From a virus, in IMG/VR virus record IMGVR_UViG_3300036766_000429, positions 1 to 54,942 of that record: a DNA stretch of 54,942 nucleotides; one strand, given 5' to 3'. A program made the position numbers and the translations under genes. Shown in pieces: positions 1-8,666 of this stretch (the stretch's first letter is position 1; each line of letters begins with the position of its first letter). A model generated the notes under the pieces. It saw only the letters and a program-made list of their open reading frames with translations. It searched no databases and had not been told where the DNA came from.

Positions 1-1
1 T

Positions 2-319
2 GATATAACAGAAATTATCTCGGCAATTTGTGTGGATTGGCGCCATGACGATCTTCGTAGAGCAGGCGTTTTAATTAAAAAAATATCTGTTGGGGCGCCA
101 TCTGAAAAAGAAGATAGAAACAATAAATTATTTACACAAACAATAACCCTTGAGGTACGCAGTGAGTGGCGTCGAGAAATACCGATTGATAATATAATTG
201 ATATCATCAGTTTCTGCGTAGAATTTGGCCATACCAATACTAAAACAGGCGAATTCATACCTGACCCTAATTTGGAATGGCACAGTAATTTGAGTTTAAT
301 TGATGCTTTTGGGCTGTAA
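2..319 (+). CDS. 5'-truncated hypothetical protein upstream of the tail sheath
   Basis: The frame is open from the first bases of the window to a TAA at 317-319, giving 105 visible residues, so the gene begins outside the window; the GTG at 32 is only an internal codon. The visible part is a compact soluble alpha/beta sequence ending in IDAFGL. I see no signal peptide, membrane segment or recognisable motif. Its place just before the sheath gene (with an HNH gene inserted between) would suit a neck, tail-terminator or tail-completion protein. That is inference from gene order only; I do not recognise the family. Confidence 0.6.
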   Translation, partial: DITEIISAICVDWRHDDLRRAGVLIKKISVGAPSEKEDRNNKLFTQTITLEVRSEWRREIPIDNIIDIISFCVEFGHTNTKTGEFIPDPNLEWHSNLSLIDAFGL

Positions 320-358
320 AATAAGAGTAAGATTTTAACATTGGGTAATTGGTGATAA

Positions 359-1639
359 ATGGAAAGAGCATGTAATCAATGCGGAATTTATAAGGAGCTA
401 AATGCTGATAATTTTAGAGAAACTTTAGGGGCTGATAAAACAATATATTTTAGAAAAATATGTGCTATTTGCGAAAAAGAATATAAAAAACAATGGAAAA
501 AAGATAATAAAGAACGCCTAAAAGAAAACAATAGAAAATATGAACAATCTATTCCTGTAAAATTAAAAAAAATATTACTGCAAGATACTATAAAAATTCA
601 CGGATCAAAAAATGCTGCAATTATAAACGATCTTCCTTACACAATGGAAGATTTACAAGCTTATGTAGAGGCTCAGTTTTTACATTGGGTTAACTGGGAT
701 AATTACGGTTCATTTAGAAAGAATTGGGATGATGCTGATTCTTCTACCTGGACTTGGCGCATTTATCACAAAATTAGACACGAAGATTTTTATGAACGTT
801 GGCAGCTATCTAATATTATAATTTTAAGCTCAAAAGAAATATTAGTTGTTGAAGCAAATTTACGAGAAAGAAAGTGTTATTGTGGTGAAATAAATAAAGA
901 AAGGTTTCGAAAGAATGTAGCTAATATCTGTATTAAATGTGAAAAAGAAAAAGCAAGCAAAAACATCATAACATATAGTGAGAGTAAAGATAAAATTGAT
1001 ATTTTTGCCTCCTTATTGCCAATTAAATATAAAACATGTGCTGGAAAGTGTAAGAAAAACAAAATATTTAACAAAGATAACTTTAGAATAAAAAAGGCTA
1101 AAATTATTGACGGTATAGTTACTAATATTTATTTCGATTCAGAATGTAGAGTTTGTGCCAAAGAAAGAGACGATAATATTAGTCCTGAAAAATTAAGAGA
1201 AAAATGCCGAAGAAGATATAAAAAAGATAGGGCTAGATTTGAAGGTGATCCTGAGTATAGAAAATATTGGACTACTCGTAATTTGATTTCAAGGGCTATT
1301 TATGATGCGCTAAAAAATTCGGGATCGTCAAAATATGGAGATTCTAGTATTGAAAAATTAAAATATACTATTGACGAACTAAACTCTCATATTAATGTTA
1401 AATTTGAATGGTGGATGACTTGGGATAATAGGGGCAAGTACAATAAAAAAACGTGGAAAGATGACGCTCCTTCTACTTGGGTATGGAATTTAGATCATAT
1501 TATCCCTCAATCAGACCTTCCATATACTAGCATGGACGATGAAAACTTTAAAAAATGCTGGGCACTAGAGAATTTAAGACCGTATTCAGCTAAACAAAAT
1601 ATAATTGATGGTGTAACAAGGGTAAGGCATAAAAAATAG
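359..1639 (+). CDS. Zinc-finger/HNH homing endonuclease, internally duplicated with a decayed first HNH unit
   Basis: A 426-aa free-standing homing endonuclease expected to nick or cut DNA near its insertion site. The N-terminal finger has C5/C8 and C35/C38. A first catalytic-type unit follows at about residues 91-165: it keeps the W-rich lead-in (LPYTMEDL, WVNWDNYG, STWTW), but the LDHIIP motif reads IYHKIR and the NLRP segment reads NIIIL, so it is probably dead. Two more Cys-pair fingers follow (near residues 173-196 and 227-268). An intact unit at about 334-426 has WNLDHIIPQSDLPY, a NFKKCWAL segment, ENLRP and the family ending DGVTRVRHKK. It lies between the truncated first gene and the sheath gene. 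It is AT-rich and lysine-rich compared with its neighbours, as expected of a mobile gene. The family call is confident; activity is not known. Confidence 0.88.
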   Translation: MERACNQCGIYKELNADNFRETLGADKTIYFRKICAICEKEYKKQWKKDNKERLKENNRKYEQSIPVKLKKILLQDTIKIHGSKNAAIINDLPYTMEDLQAYVEAQFLHWVNWDNYGSFRKNWDDADSSTWTWRIYHKIRHEDFYERWQLSNIIILSSKEILVVEANLRERKCYCGEINKERFRKNVANICIKCEKEKASKNIITYSESKDKIDIFASLLPIKYKTCAGKCKKNKIFNKDNFRIKKAKIIDGIVTNIYFDSECRVCAKERDDNISPEKLREKCRRRYKKDRARFEGDPEYRKYWTTRNLISRAIYDALKNSGSSKYGDSSIEKLKYTIDELNSHINVKFEWWMTWDNRGKYNKKTWKDDAPSTWVWNLDHIIPQSDLPYTSMDDENFKKCWALENLRPYSAKQNIIDGVTRVRHKK

Positions 1640-1723
1640 ATATTCCTAATAATAAAACAGTATCTAGATAGTACAGGCAATAATTTTGTATTCATTTAGA
1701 TTTCGTTTTAAAAAGGACCATAT

Positions 1724-4165
1724 ATGGCAGCCACATTTCCAGGCAGTACTAATGATTTACCGGGTGTAATAGTTAACGTAGAAACTCTAAGTCGTGGTGT
1801 CTCAGCTCCTAGCGGCATTAGACTCGCTTGCTTAATGGGTGAGGGCGCTAGACAAGAAACACTAGTAGCCAATGCTGTAGGCGGCGGTAATGACGGCCTT
1901 GACCCAACCTACTCAACTTCAAAAGGTTCGGACGGAAGGCACTTTACTACATCACTTGCCTCGCTCATCTCAAATCGTTCAAGATTATTCAAAAACGGAA
2001 TTGAGCTAAGTATTCTTCAAGGCGCAATTGATAGCAATCCTTTTGACCATAATTACGACGCCAAACTAGAAATCTCTACCGGTCACATTGAACTTCAAGC
2101 GGCTCAATTAGTAGATCAGGGTGGTTCATTTTATTCGGCAAGCGCTACAAATGTTGGAAACGGAGTAATTCAAAATCTTTCTTTGGTTGATACTGACGCT
2201 CCAACTGAGACTTGGACTGTTCGTTGTACTAGCGTTAGGAGAGATGGTTATGGAGCGGCTATCGACGGTTATGCTCGCTTTATTGCAAGAGGAACAAAGT
2301 CAGGAATCATACTTGATGGGTATGGAAATCAAATAGTATGGCAATCAAACGGAATCATTACCAGCAATACCATTCTTTCTTTTGATATTGCGGAAGGCTC
2401 AACGAAGTTCCTAGAGGGAGACACGTTTGTTATTCAGGTTAAAGGCGGTGCATTAGTAGCTGCCGATTCGCTTACAGTAAATTATATATCAGAAGCAGAC
2501 ATTAATGATCCTGAGTTTTTCAGCGATATAAACTCACTTGCTGCTAAACATGGATTTGCAAGCTTAACAAACAGATTAAGTTTGGGCGCGCAGATTTCTT
2601 TTGCAAACGCTACTCCTGGGGTATTTGCTTGTGAAACGGCCCCGGCATTACCTCGTAGAATTTCGTATTCACTAGTAACTTCGGCTAGTGGTGGAGTTAC
2701 GGCTGATGACCTAACATTCCCGCTACCATTAGGAGTTGTTCCGGATGCGAATTCCAACATACACTTCTTTATTACAAATGCAATTACCGGAGTTGAGTCT
2801 CAGGTAATTCCTAATAAAACTGATTATTACAACTCTTCAATTACTGCCAGTCCTAATACGTTTATTTTCGGAGCGTATGTATTTGCTTATACGGTTGTTC
2901 TTGAAAATTCAGTGCAGAAAGCAGGTATTGATGGAGTAATTACAGCGGCAGGAAATCTAAGTTCTGCTACTGTACAGTTTAACACTGACGATGTATCCGC
3001 CACTAGAACTGTTAAGATATATGACGCAACAAACGCCGGTAACAACGGAACATTTACTATTGTGTCTGTTGCTAATGGTATTATTAAGATATCTGGAGGA
3101 TCGTTTGTGGCTGAGTCTAATATTAGATTCCAAGTATTAGATTCTTCTTCACAGAGTGCAAAGGTTCTATTTACTGATGATTTGGCGCTTACTGCTGGGT
3201 CTGCGTTAAGAGCAACGATTGTAGATGAGAAAGATGCAACGTTCTTTGATGCTGGCTGGATTAATGCGTATGAGGCGTTAGAAAAAATTGACATTGATAT
3301 AGTTGTACCTCTTCCGTCACAAACAATTAGTGCAATATTTCAAAGTGGTAAAGCGCATGTTGTAACTCAAAGCAATTTACAGAATAAACACGAAAGAATG
3401 TTGTTTGTAGGAGCGATTCAGGGGCTAACTCCAGAAAATGTTATTGGATCTAAGCTTGCTGCGGCAGAGGATATTGGAATTCTTGAGGGAATTCAGGGAG
3501 ATACTGTTTCCGAGGTATTAGCTGGAAATACAGAGGACTTAACTAATTACGGTGTTCAAGATGCATTTGGAGATACATACAGGGTTGTGTATTTCTATCC
3601 TGATCAAATAGTAGTTCAGGTAGGATCTGATCGTCAGTTTGTTGATGGATTCTTTATAGCGGCAGCAGCGGCAGCGTTCTTCTCCGCCACAAACACCATT
3701 AACACACCGCTTACGAATAAAGTTCTTTCAGGATTTACGATTCTAAGGAACAAGATATATTCACCGATGACGCTTGCGAATATAGCGGCGGCGGGAATTT
3801 CAGTACTTCAGCCGGTTATCGGTGGAGGAAAGGTTCTTTGGGGCAAGACAACTACAACGAGTGGATTTGCTGAGGAAGAGGAAATTTCGGTTATATTCAT
3901 TCGTGACAGGATTGCGAAATCGTTACGAAAGACATTTGCTGGATTTATTGGTACGGCAGAGAATCCAACGTTCCAGACAACGCTCTTTGCAACGGCAACT
4001 GATGCATTCGGGTCTTTCATATCTCAGCGTCTAATCACAGACTTTAAGGATATAACTGTAACGAGAAATTCATTCGAGCCAAGGCAGTGGGACGTTACAG
4101 CGGCCGTTCAACCAGTACAGGCGATTAACTGGATATATTGCAGAGTTGACGTTGGGACATTATAA
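1724..4165 (+). CDS. Contractile tail sheath protein
   Basis: An 813-aa protein forming the contractile outer tube of the tail. The C-terminal part (about residues 690-813) carries the typical sheath signature: an FIRDRIAKSLR helix, an NPTFQTTLFATA stretch, and a final strand region with FEPRQWDV and a short terminal RVDVGTL, as in sheaths that exchange terminal arms between subunits. The N-terminus (FPGSTNDLPGVIVNVE) also fits sheaths. It is longer than the usual 400-700 residues, and the extra middle part probably forms surface domains; near residues 172-205 it carries three DGY motifs also seen in the fibre-like proteins downstream. The start ATG is preceded by AAGGA at 1713-1717, 6 nt away. 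The tail tube gene follows after an inserted HNH gene. Confidence 0.92.
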   Translation: MAATFPGSTNDLPGVIVNVETLSRGVSAPSGIRLACLMGEGARQETLVANAVGGGNDGLDPTYSTSKGSDGRHFTTSLASLISNRSRLFKNGIELSILQGAIDSNPFDHNYDAKLEISTGHIELQAAQLVDQGGSFYSASATNVGNGVIQNLSLVDTDAPTETWTVRCTSVRRDGYGAAIDGYARFIARGTKSGIILDGYGNQIVWQSNGIITSNTILSFDIAEGSTKFLEGDTFVIQVKGGALVAADSLTVNYISEADINDPEFFSDINSLAAKHGFASLTNRLSLGAQISFANATPGVFACETAPALPRRISYSLVTSASGGVTADDLTFPLPLGVVPDANSNIHFFITNAITGVESQVIPNKTDYYNSSITASPNTFIFGAYVFAYTVVLENSVQKAGIDGVITAAGNLSSATVQFNTDDVSATRTVKIYDATNAGNNGTFTIVSVANGIIKISGGSFVAESNIRFQVLDSSSQSAKVLFTDDLALTAGSALRATIVDEKDATFFDAGWINAYEALEKIDIDIVVPLPSQTISAIFQSGKAHVVTQSNLQNKHERMLFVGAIQGLTPENVIGSKLAAAEDIGILEGIQGDTVSEVLAGNTEDLTNYGVQDAFGDTYRVVYFYPDQIVVQVGSDRQFVDGFFIAAAAAAFFSATNTINTPLTNKVLSGFTILRNKIYSPMTLANIAAAGISVLQPVIGGGKVLWGKTTTTSGFAEEEEISVIFIRDRIAKSLRKTFAGFIGTAENPTFQTTLFATATDAFGSFISQRLITDFKDITVTRNSFEPRQWDVTAAVQPVQAINWIYCRVDVGTL

Positions 4166-4799
4166 AATATGTTTAACTGAAGATTGCGGGGCCCAAGCTT
4201 ATAAAAGTGGTCGTTGCAGAGACTGCTCTAACGCAATGGGAAGGGCATTATATATAAAAAATAGAGATAAAAGAATTGCGTCAGCAAAAAAATGTGCAGC
4301 CAAACATGCAGATCGCGTAGCTGCATATGACAGAGAATATCGTGCCAAAAACAAGGATATTTTGCAGGAAAAAGCAAATGTTCGCAGAAATAAAAGAATA
4401 AAAAACGATCCATTCTTTAAATTACGAATATATGTGTCAACAGCAATCTTTACAGGATTAAAAAATAATAACGGATCTAAATGCGGCGTGTCGATAATAT
4501 TAGCATTGCCATATACAATAGGGGAATTAAAACTGTATTTAGAGTCTTTGTTTGAGCCTTGGATGACATGGGAAAATAGAGGAAGGTATGTAGCTAAAAA
4601 ATGGGATGATAACGATCCTACTACTTGGAGATGGCAATTAGATCACATTATTCCGCAGGCTGATTTGCCGTACGATTTAATGGAACATCCTAATTTTAAA
4701 AAGTGTTGGGCGCTGTCTAATTTGCGGCCATTAAGTGCAAAAACAAACGTATTAGATGGAATTCATAAAGTTAGACATAATAGCGTTGCATTTTTATAG
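4146..4799 (+). CDS. Zinc-finger/HNH homing endonuclease overlapping the sheath gene end
   Basis: About 217 aa if translation starts at the TTG at 4146, inside the last codons of the sheath gene and in another frame (overlap 20 nt). The upstream start is favoured because the next in-frame ATG would remove the zinc finger C9/C14/C24/C27. After a short basic linker come LPYTIGELK, WMTWENRG, a TTWRWQLDHIIPQADLPY motif, NFKKCWAL, NLRPLSAK and the family ending DGIHKVRH. The extra C-terminal residues SVAFL replace the usual KK. No strong Shine-Dalgarno precedes the TTG, so coupling to termination of the sheath gene, or a frameshift from it, is possible. The HNH call is firm; the exact start is uncertain. 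Confidence 0.85.
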   Translation: MTLGHYKICLTEDCGAQAYKSGRCRDCSNAMGRALYIKNRDKRIASAKKCAAKHADRVAAYDREYRAKNKDILQEKANVRRNKRIKNDPFFKLRIYVSTAIFTGLKNNNGSKCGVSIILALPYTIGELKLYLESLFEPWMTWENRGRYVAKKWDDNDPTTWRWQLDHIIPQADLPYDLMEHPNFKKCWALSNLRPLSAKTNVLDGIHKVRHNSVAFL

Positions 4800-4862
4800 A
4801 TTAGAACGTAGGCATAATGGTGTATTTTGATGAGTGTATAACAACTTAAATTGGATGGATAA

Positions 4863-5483
4863 ATGGTAACTTTAAATACAGAGTCTAGTTCTTCTGATGG
4901 GCAGAATAAAACTTTCACATCGGTAAGCACAAACATCATAATTAAAGTAGGTGCCAATCCGGTTGGAGCTATAACCTCTCTGTCAATTAATGAAAACAGA
5001 CCGATTGCAATGATTGATGAAGTTGGAACTGACGGTCATATTGATAGCGTTCCGAAATCAGCTACTAATATTACCGGAGATTGCAAGCGTACTCGTTTTG
5101 ATAATTTAAGAATTGCGGCGGCGTTTAGTAGAGGGTTTATCCACGTAGCGTCACAAAGAGTTCCGTTTGACATTCATATTATTGATACGTTTGCTGGTTC
5201 TGATCCTGGCTCGATGCTTACAACTGTTATTAAAAGCGTTTGGATCAGTAAAATTAATTATACATACAGCGCGTCTGACTTTATCATTGTTGAAGATATG
5301 TCTTGGGAAGCCGAGAGAATTTATTCTACAATTGGATCTGGCAACGCAGTAACAACTGTCGCTGGCGGCCGTAACTTAATATTGCCAGGAACCCCGAATG
5401 AATTTGAGCGTCAAACTGATAGGGGCGGTCGCATTGGTTCTTTGGATGCCTCTGGGTTACTACTTGAAATTGGTTTGGTATAA
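4863..5483 (+). CDS. Tail tube protein
   Basis: A 206-aa protein placed directly after the sheath (apart from the inserted HNH gene) and before the tail chaperones and tape measure, which is the standard position of the inner tube subunit. The sequence is rich in beta strands (for example NIIIKVGANPVGAITSLSI), typical of the tube beta-sandwich, and contains a DEVGTDGHIDSVPKSA loop and a C-terminal SGLLLEIGLV strand. There is no signal peptide or membrane segment. The ATG has a weak GGATGG signal just upstream. The assignment rests on length, secondary-structure character and gene order rather than on a unique motif. Confidence 0.75.
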   Translation: MVTLNTESSSSDGQNKTFTSVSTNIIIKVGANPVGAITSLSINENRPIAMIDEVGTDGHIDSVPKSATNITGDCKRTRFDNLRIAAAFSRGFIHVASQRVPFDIHIIDTFAGSDPGSMLTTVIKSVWISKINYTYSASDFIIVEDMSWEAERIYSTIGSGNAVTTVAGGRNLILPGTPNEFERQTDRGGRIGSLDASGLLLEIGLV

Positions 5484-5520
5484 CTGATCGAAACTGCCTG
5501 ATATATATACTTGTTGTGCG

Positions 5521-5526
5521 TATAAT
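5521..5526 (+). promoter_or_regulatory. Possible -10 promoter element upstream of the tail chaperone gene
   Basis: In the 67-nt gap between the tail tube and chaperone genes there is a TATAAT hexamer preceded by TG at the usual extended -10 region (TTGTGCGTATAAT). No good -35 hexamer lies about 17 nt upstream. AGGAG at 5541-5545, 5 nt before the ATG, serves as ribosome binding site. The promoter call is tentative because AT-rich gaps often contain such hexamers. Confidence 0.3.
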
Positions 5527-5550
5527 GTCGCATAATAACAAGGAGTATAT

Positions 5551-6180
5551 ATGGGAAGAATAGAAAGCGATATTGGATCTAGAGAATTTGATTCTTCTGG
5601 GTCTGGGATGAGAAACTTTACTGTAAACGATGAAAGTCAGCCTCAGCAGCCTCAAATGACAGCTGCCGAGGTAATGGCGGCTCGTCAACGAAAGGTACAG
5701 GAATATGGGCAAGTAAGCGATTCTGCAAAGCGTAGAATTGAATTACTTGTTGGTATTGGGAGATCAAAAGTTGATGTCCCGGTAGAAACTGATAATGGCA
5801 AAACTACGTATTCTTTACGAACTCTTAAGAGCAGAGAGGTAAAAAAAGTACTTCATCTTGCAACAGAATTATCTGACAATAAAACAAGTCAATTAGAAGG
5901 CGTGTTAATATTAAGAGAAAGAGTTTTGGCGTATTCGCTATATGCTATTGACGGCGTTGATGTTGATATAATGCTTAATATAGTTGGGAACGAGCATGAG
6001 AGGATAGCGGCGCGGGCGGCATTTTTAGAGGAGCAAGATGACAGTTTTATTGGTCACATTTACGAGCATTATGAAAAATTAACAAAAAACAATACAGCTA
6101 AATATTCTGTTAAGACAGAAGAGGAGGCGAAGGAGGTTGCTGAGCAAATGACCAAAAGTGGTGAAGGACCCAGGGCATAG
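5551..6180 (+). CDS. Tail assembly chaperone-like protein (lambda gpG position)
   Basis: A 209-aa mostly helical, charged soluble protein between tail tube and tape measure, the place of the tail-assembly chaperone that coats the tape measure before tube polymerisation in many phages. Residues 1-60 are a low-complexity QPQQPQ and MAARQRK type region, followed by helical segments with SLRTLKSREVKKVL and ERVLAYSLYAIDGVDV. The start has AGGAG 5 nt upstream. The 3' end overlaps the next frame by 23 nt, the arrangement that in lambda-like and many other phages allows a frameshifted longer product. Family membership is inferred from order, size and overlap. Confidence 0.65.
   Translation: MGRIESDIGSREFDSSGSGMRNFTVNDESQPQQPQMTAAEVMAARQRKVQEYGQVSDSAKRRIELLVGIGRSKVDVPVETDNGKTTYSLRTLKSREVKKVLHLATELSDNKTSQLEGVLILRERVLAYSLYAIDGVDVDIMLNIVGNEHERIAARAAFLEEQDDSFIGHIYEHYEKLTKNNTAKYSVKTEEEAKEVAEQMTKSGEGPRA
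6152..6180 (+). other. Candidate programmed frameshift window between the two tail chaperone frames
   Basis: The second frame is open from 6152 (just after a TGA at 6149-6151), and the first frame ends at the TAG at 6178-6180. A fusion product would therefore need a +1 or -2 shift in these 29 nt. Candidate slip points are the AAAAG run (6154-6158) and GGA CCC AGG (6163-6171). An AGGAGG stretch at 6131-6136 lies upstream and is too far (21 nt) from the GTG at 6158 to be an ordinary ribosome binding site, but could stimulate slippage. This is sequence inference only. Confidence 0.45.
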
Positions 6181-6517
6181 ATTCCTTCATTATTTATGTG
6201 AGACATTTGGAAAGAATCCTGACGATGATTTTTTTGAGGAGATGGATCCGTTTGTAAAACTTTGGTGGTTCGAGCATTGGTCAAACAAAATCGTGACTGA
6301 ACTTGAGAATTATAAGTCTTTAGCAATTTTAGTTGGGTCATTTTCTAATTTGGAGATGGCTCAGAAAATGGTAAAGAAAGACAATCCAGATTTCCAGTCA
6401 TCAGAAGAGGATGTAGAAAAATCTATGAAAATGATAAGAGAGTATAAATCAGAGGAAGAGATACAACAAGCAACAACGCCACCACGTAGGAGAAGAAGAA
6501 AAGTGGTTAAGGAATAA
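6158..6517 (+). CDS. Second tail assembly chaperone frame (lambda gpT position)
   Basis: A reading frame of 119 codons from the GTG at 6158, overlapping the preceding chaperone gene by 23 nt and ending 4 nt before the tape measure. The early part has an FFEEMDPFVKLWWFEHW stretch of the kind seen in tail chaperone C-terminal extensions, then helices and a basic tail PPRRRRRKVVKE. It may be made as a frameshift extension of the upstream protein or from its own GTG start. The latter lacks a well-placed Shine-Dalgarno. The role in loading the tape measure is known for the lambda counterpart and inferred here. Confidence 0.65.
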   Translation: MVKDPGHRFLHYLCETFGKNPDDDFFEEMDPFVKLWWFEHWSNKIVTELENYKSLAILVGSFSNLEMAQKMVKKDNPDFQSSEEDVEKSMKMIREYKSEEEIQQATTPPRRRRRKVVKE

Positions 6518-6521
6518 TTAG

Positions 6522-8666
6522 ATGGCAGCAGGAGATCCAATAGCACCGGAGGCACCGGCGATATCGCCAGGAACGCCAACCACAATTGATGCAGCAACAG
6601 CCAGCGCCAGTAAATATAAAGATGTTATGGGGGCGCTGAATGAGATGACAAAGTTGGCCGGAAATACAATTGAGCAAGTTTGGAATAATTTGTCGAAGAT
6701 AAATTTAGACAGTATTACCGATCAATTGTCTGTTGCTAGTTCTGGAATAAATGATTTTGGTGCGCAGGGAGGTTTTGCACTTCTTGCTATGAGTAATGTT
6801 ATAAAAGTTAATGCTGACTTATTTGGGCAGCTTGGAGTTGCCGGCAAACAATCTGGATTATCTATTGCTGAAGGATTTACAAGTTTAAAACCATTTTTAG
6901 AGAAAATTCCATTAATAGGACTTTTAGCTCCCGGTCTTGAGCGAGTAGCTAGTGCGGCGGATCAATTTCAGTCTTTAGAGACGGGTATAATCGCAGCAGC
7001 GGCGGCTTCAGGCAATCTAAACAACATAATGGGCGCGGTTCATGAAAATTTTGATGGACTAGATGATGTAGCTGCTCAATACAACGCGCAAATAAATGAC
7101 GCAGCTACACGCAGTGGAATGTTGATACCAACTGTTGCCAAGTATGCTGCTGAATTAATGAAAATACCTGGCGCATTAACAGATACAACTTATGAGTTCG
7201 GAGAAAGTGCGGGCAAAACAAAGACATCTGTGAACGATCTTTCTGACGGAATGAAGGTCGCGGCTGCATACGGTCTTAATCTTGCCGATGTTAGCAAAAG
7301 ACAAAATGAGCTTTATACTAAGTTTAATATAGAAGGCGGAGCGAGTCTAAGTATTATTGCAAAAATGGCCAAGGCAAGTCAAGATTTGGAAGTGCCAATG
7401 GAAATAATAAATAGTTCTACTATGAAAATAGCCGACTCATTTAAATTATTTGGAGATAATACCAGTAGTGCGTTGACGATTGTGAGTGCTTTCCAGGGAG
7501 CTTTGAAAGACACGACATCAAAGGAAGCAATTACAGAGGTAGTTGAGGGGTTTTCTTCTGGAATAAAAAGTATGGACACGGCTCAACAGGCATTTATTTC
7601 TGCGCAATCAGGAGGTAAAGGCGGTATTGCCGGAGCTATGCACGTTCAGTTTTTGCAGCAACAGGGCAAAATGGATGAAGTGGCGGAAATGGCAAGAAAA
7701 GCTATGACCCGCCAATTTGGTAGAATATCAACAACCGCAGATGTAGAAAAAAATGCAGCATTAGCCCCACAAGTACTAAAAGAACAAACCATGTTAATAA
7801 ATATGGGGTTAGCAAAAGATCAAGGCTCTGCTAATAAACTTATTGAATTTCTTGCGACTGGCAAAAAAATTGAAGAGAAAAAAGACGATCAAAAAGTTTT
7901 ATCGGAAGCCATAGACAGAGGAGATAGATTTCAACAAAAACAAACAAGTGATTTAATAAGTATTGCTAATGCTGGGACTATAGCTCAGCAATTAACAGCG
8001 GCGTCTAGCTATGCACTTTTGCAAACTATGAAAGGCACCGCTGAAAAAGGTATGAGTAAAATTCCTACTGGCGAAATGGCTAGTTATTTAAACCCTGCCG
8101 TAGATGCATTCAAGAGCAGTATGAATGTTAAGAATCTAATGGATACAGACGCATTGTCCGGTATGGCGGCAGCAATCGCGGAGAAAGCGGGTGCGAAAGA
8201 ATATATTAGACCAGTATTTGCGGCAGATGAGGCAAAAGAGGCAGAAGAAAAGAAGAAAGCGGAAAAGGCAAAAACAGGAATTGATTTATTATCTGTAAAG
8301 GCGGAAGAAGAAAACCCAGCTAGACATGAAGAAGCGTTACGTCGCTCTGGTATTCTTGGAATTTCTCCGTCCGCACCAGTAGCCCCTGAAAGTCGCTCTG
8401 GTATTCTTGGAATTTCTCCGTCCGCACCAGTAGCCCCTGAAACGCGCGCCGATCTTCTGCCACCACACGAGGAAAGATTACCTGCTGGGGCACATGGAGC
8501 CGCTGCACGAGCAATTGGAGGAGGCGCTGGCGTTCGAGGGCAAGATAATTTAGTTAATATAAAAATACAAATTGTAGAATCAGATTTATTTAAAGTCAAA
8601 ATCCACGAAGAATCTAAAAAATATCTAGATGGAGTTTTTAACATTACAACGGGGAGTTCTAAATAA
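6522..8666 (+). CDS. Tail tape measure protein
   Basis: A 714-aa protein, largely alpha-helical with Ala/Gly-rich hydrophobic segments (for example near residues 80-160), as is usual for tape measures that fill the tail tube and set its length. It follows two chaperone-like frames and precedes baseplate genes. By the rough family rule of about 1.5 angstrom per residue, the tail would be near 105 nm, short for a large phage. The C-terminal region holds an E/K-rich stretch (about 565-590) and then an exact 17-codon tandem duplication (SGILGISPSAPVAPE units at 8343-8444). No lysozyme or peptidase domain was recognised. The stop overlaps the next ATG (TAATG). Confidence 0.85.
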   Translation: MAAGDPIAPEAPAISPGTPTTIDAATASASKYKDVMGALNEMTKLAGNTIEQVWNNLSKINLDSITDQLSVASSGINDFGAQGGFALLAMSNVIKVNADLFGQLGVAGKQSGLSIAEGFTSLKPFLEKIPLIGLLAPGLERVASAADQFQSLETGIIAAAAASGNLNNIMGAVHENFDGLDDVAAQYNAQINDAATRSGMLIPTVAKYAAELMKIPGALTDTTYEFGESAGKTKTSVNDLSDGMKVAAAYGLNLADVSKRQNELYTKFNIEGGASLSIIAKMAKASQDLEVPMEIINSSTMKIADSFKLFGDNTSSALTIVSAFQGALKDTTSKEAITEVVEGFSSGIKSMDTAQQAFISAQSGGKGGIAGAMHVQFLQQQGKMDEVAEMARKAMTRQFGRISTTADVEKNAALAPQVLKEQTMLINMGLAKDQGSANKLIEFLATGKKIEEKKDDQKVLSEAIDRGDRFQQKQTSDLISIANAGTIAQQLTAASSYALLQTMKGTAEKGMSKIPTGEMASYLNPAVDAFKSSMNVKNLMDTDALSGMAAAIAEKAGAKEYIRPVFAADEAKEAEEKKKAEKAKTGIDLLSVKAEEENPARHEEALRRSGILGISPSAPVAPESRSGILGISPSAPVAPETRADLLPPHEERLPAGAHGAAARAIGGGAGVRGQDNLVNIKIQIVESDLFKVKIHEESKKYLDGVFNITTGSSK
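8343..8444 (+). repeat. 51-bp in-frame tandem duplication in the tape measure gene
   Basis: Two adjacent 17-codon units (8343-8393 and 8394-8444) encode RSGILGISPSAPVAPE plus one residue and are identical except at the final codon (AGT versus ACG). They lie in a linker near the C-terminus. The near-perfect identity points to a recent slippage or recombination event. Because the unit is a multiple of three, copy changes would lengthen or shorten the linker without breaking the frame. Confidence 0.95.

Noticed and set aside
2887-3294. Reverse-strand open frame of 135 aa opposite the sheath
   Set aside because: Antisense shadow of the sheath gene; no domain, no start signal.
3822-4034. + strand 70-aa frame within the sheath gene
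   Set aside because: It is an arginine-rich shadow frame inside the strongly supported sheath coding sequence.
8084-8644. Reverse-strand open frame of 186 aa opposite the tape measure end
   Set aside because: It is antisense to a well supported gene, lacks a recognisable domain, and its length reflects the Ala/Glu-rich codon pattern of the true strand.
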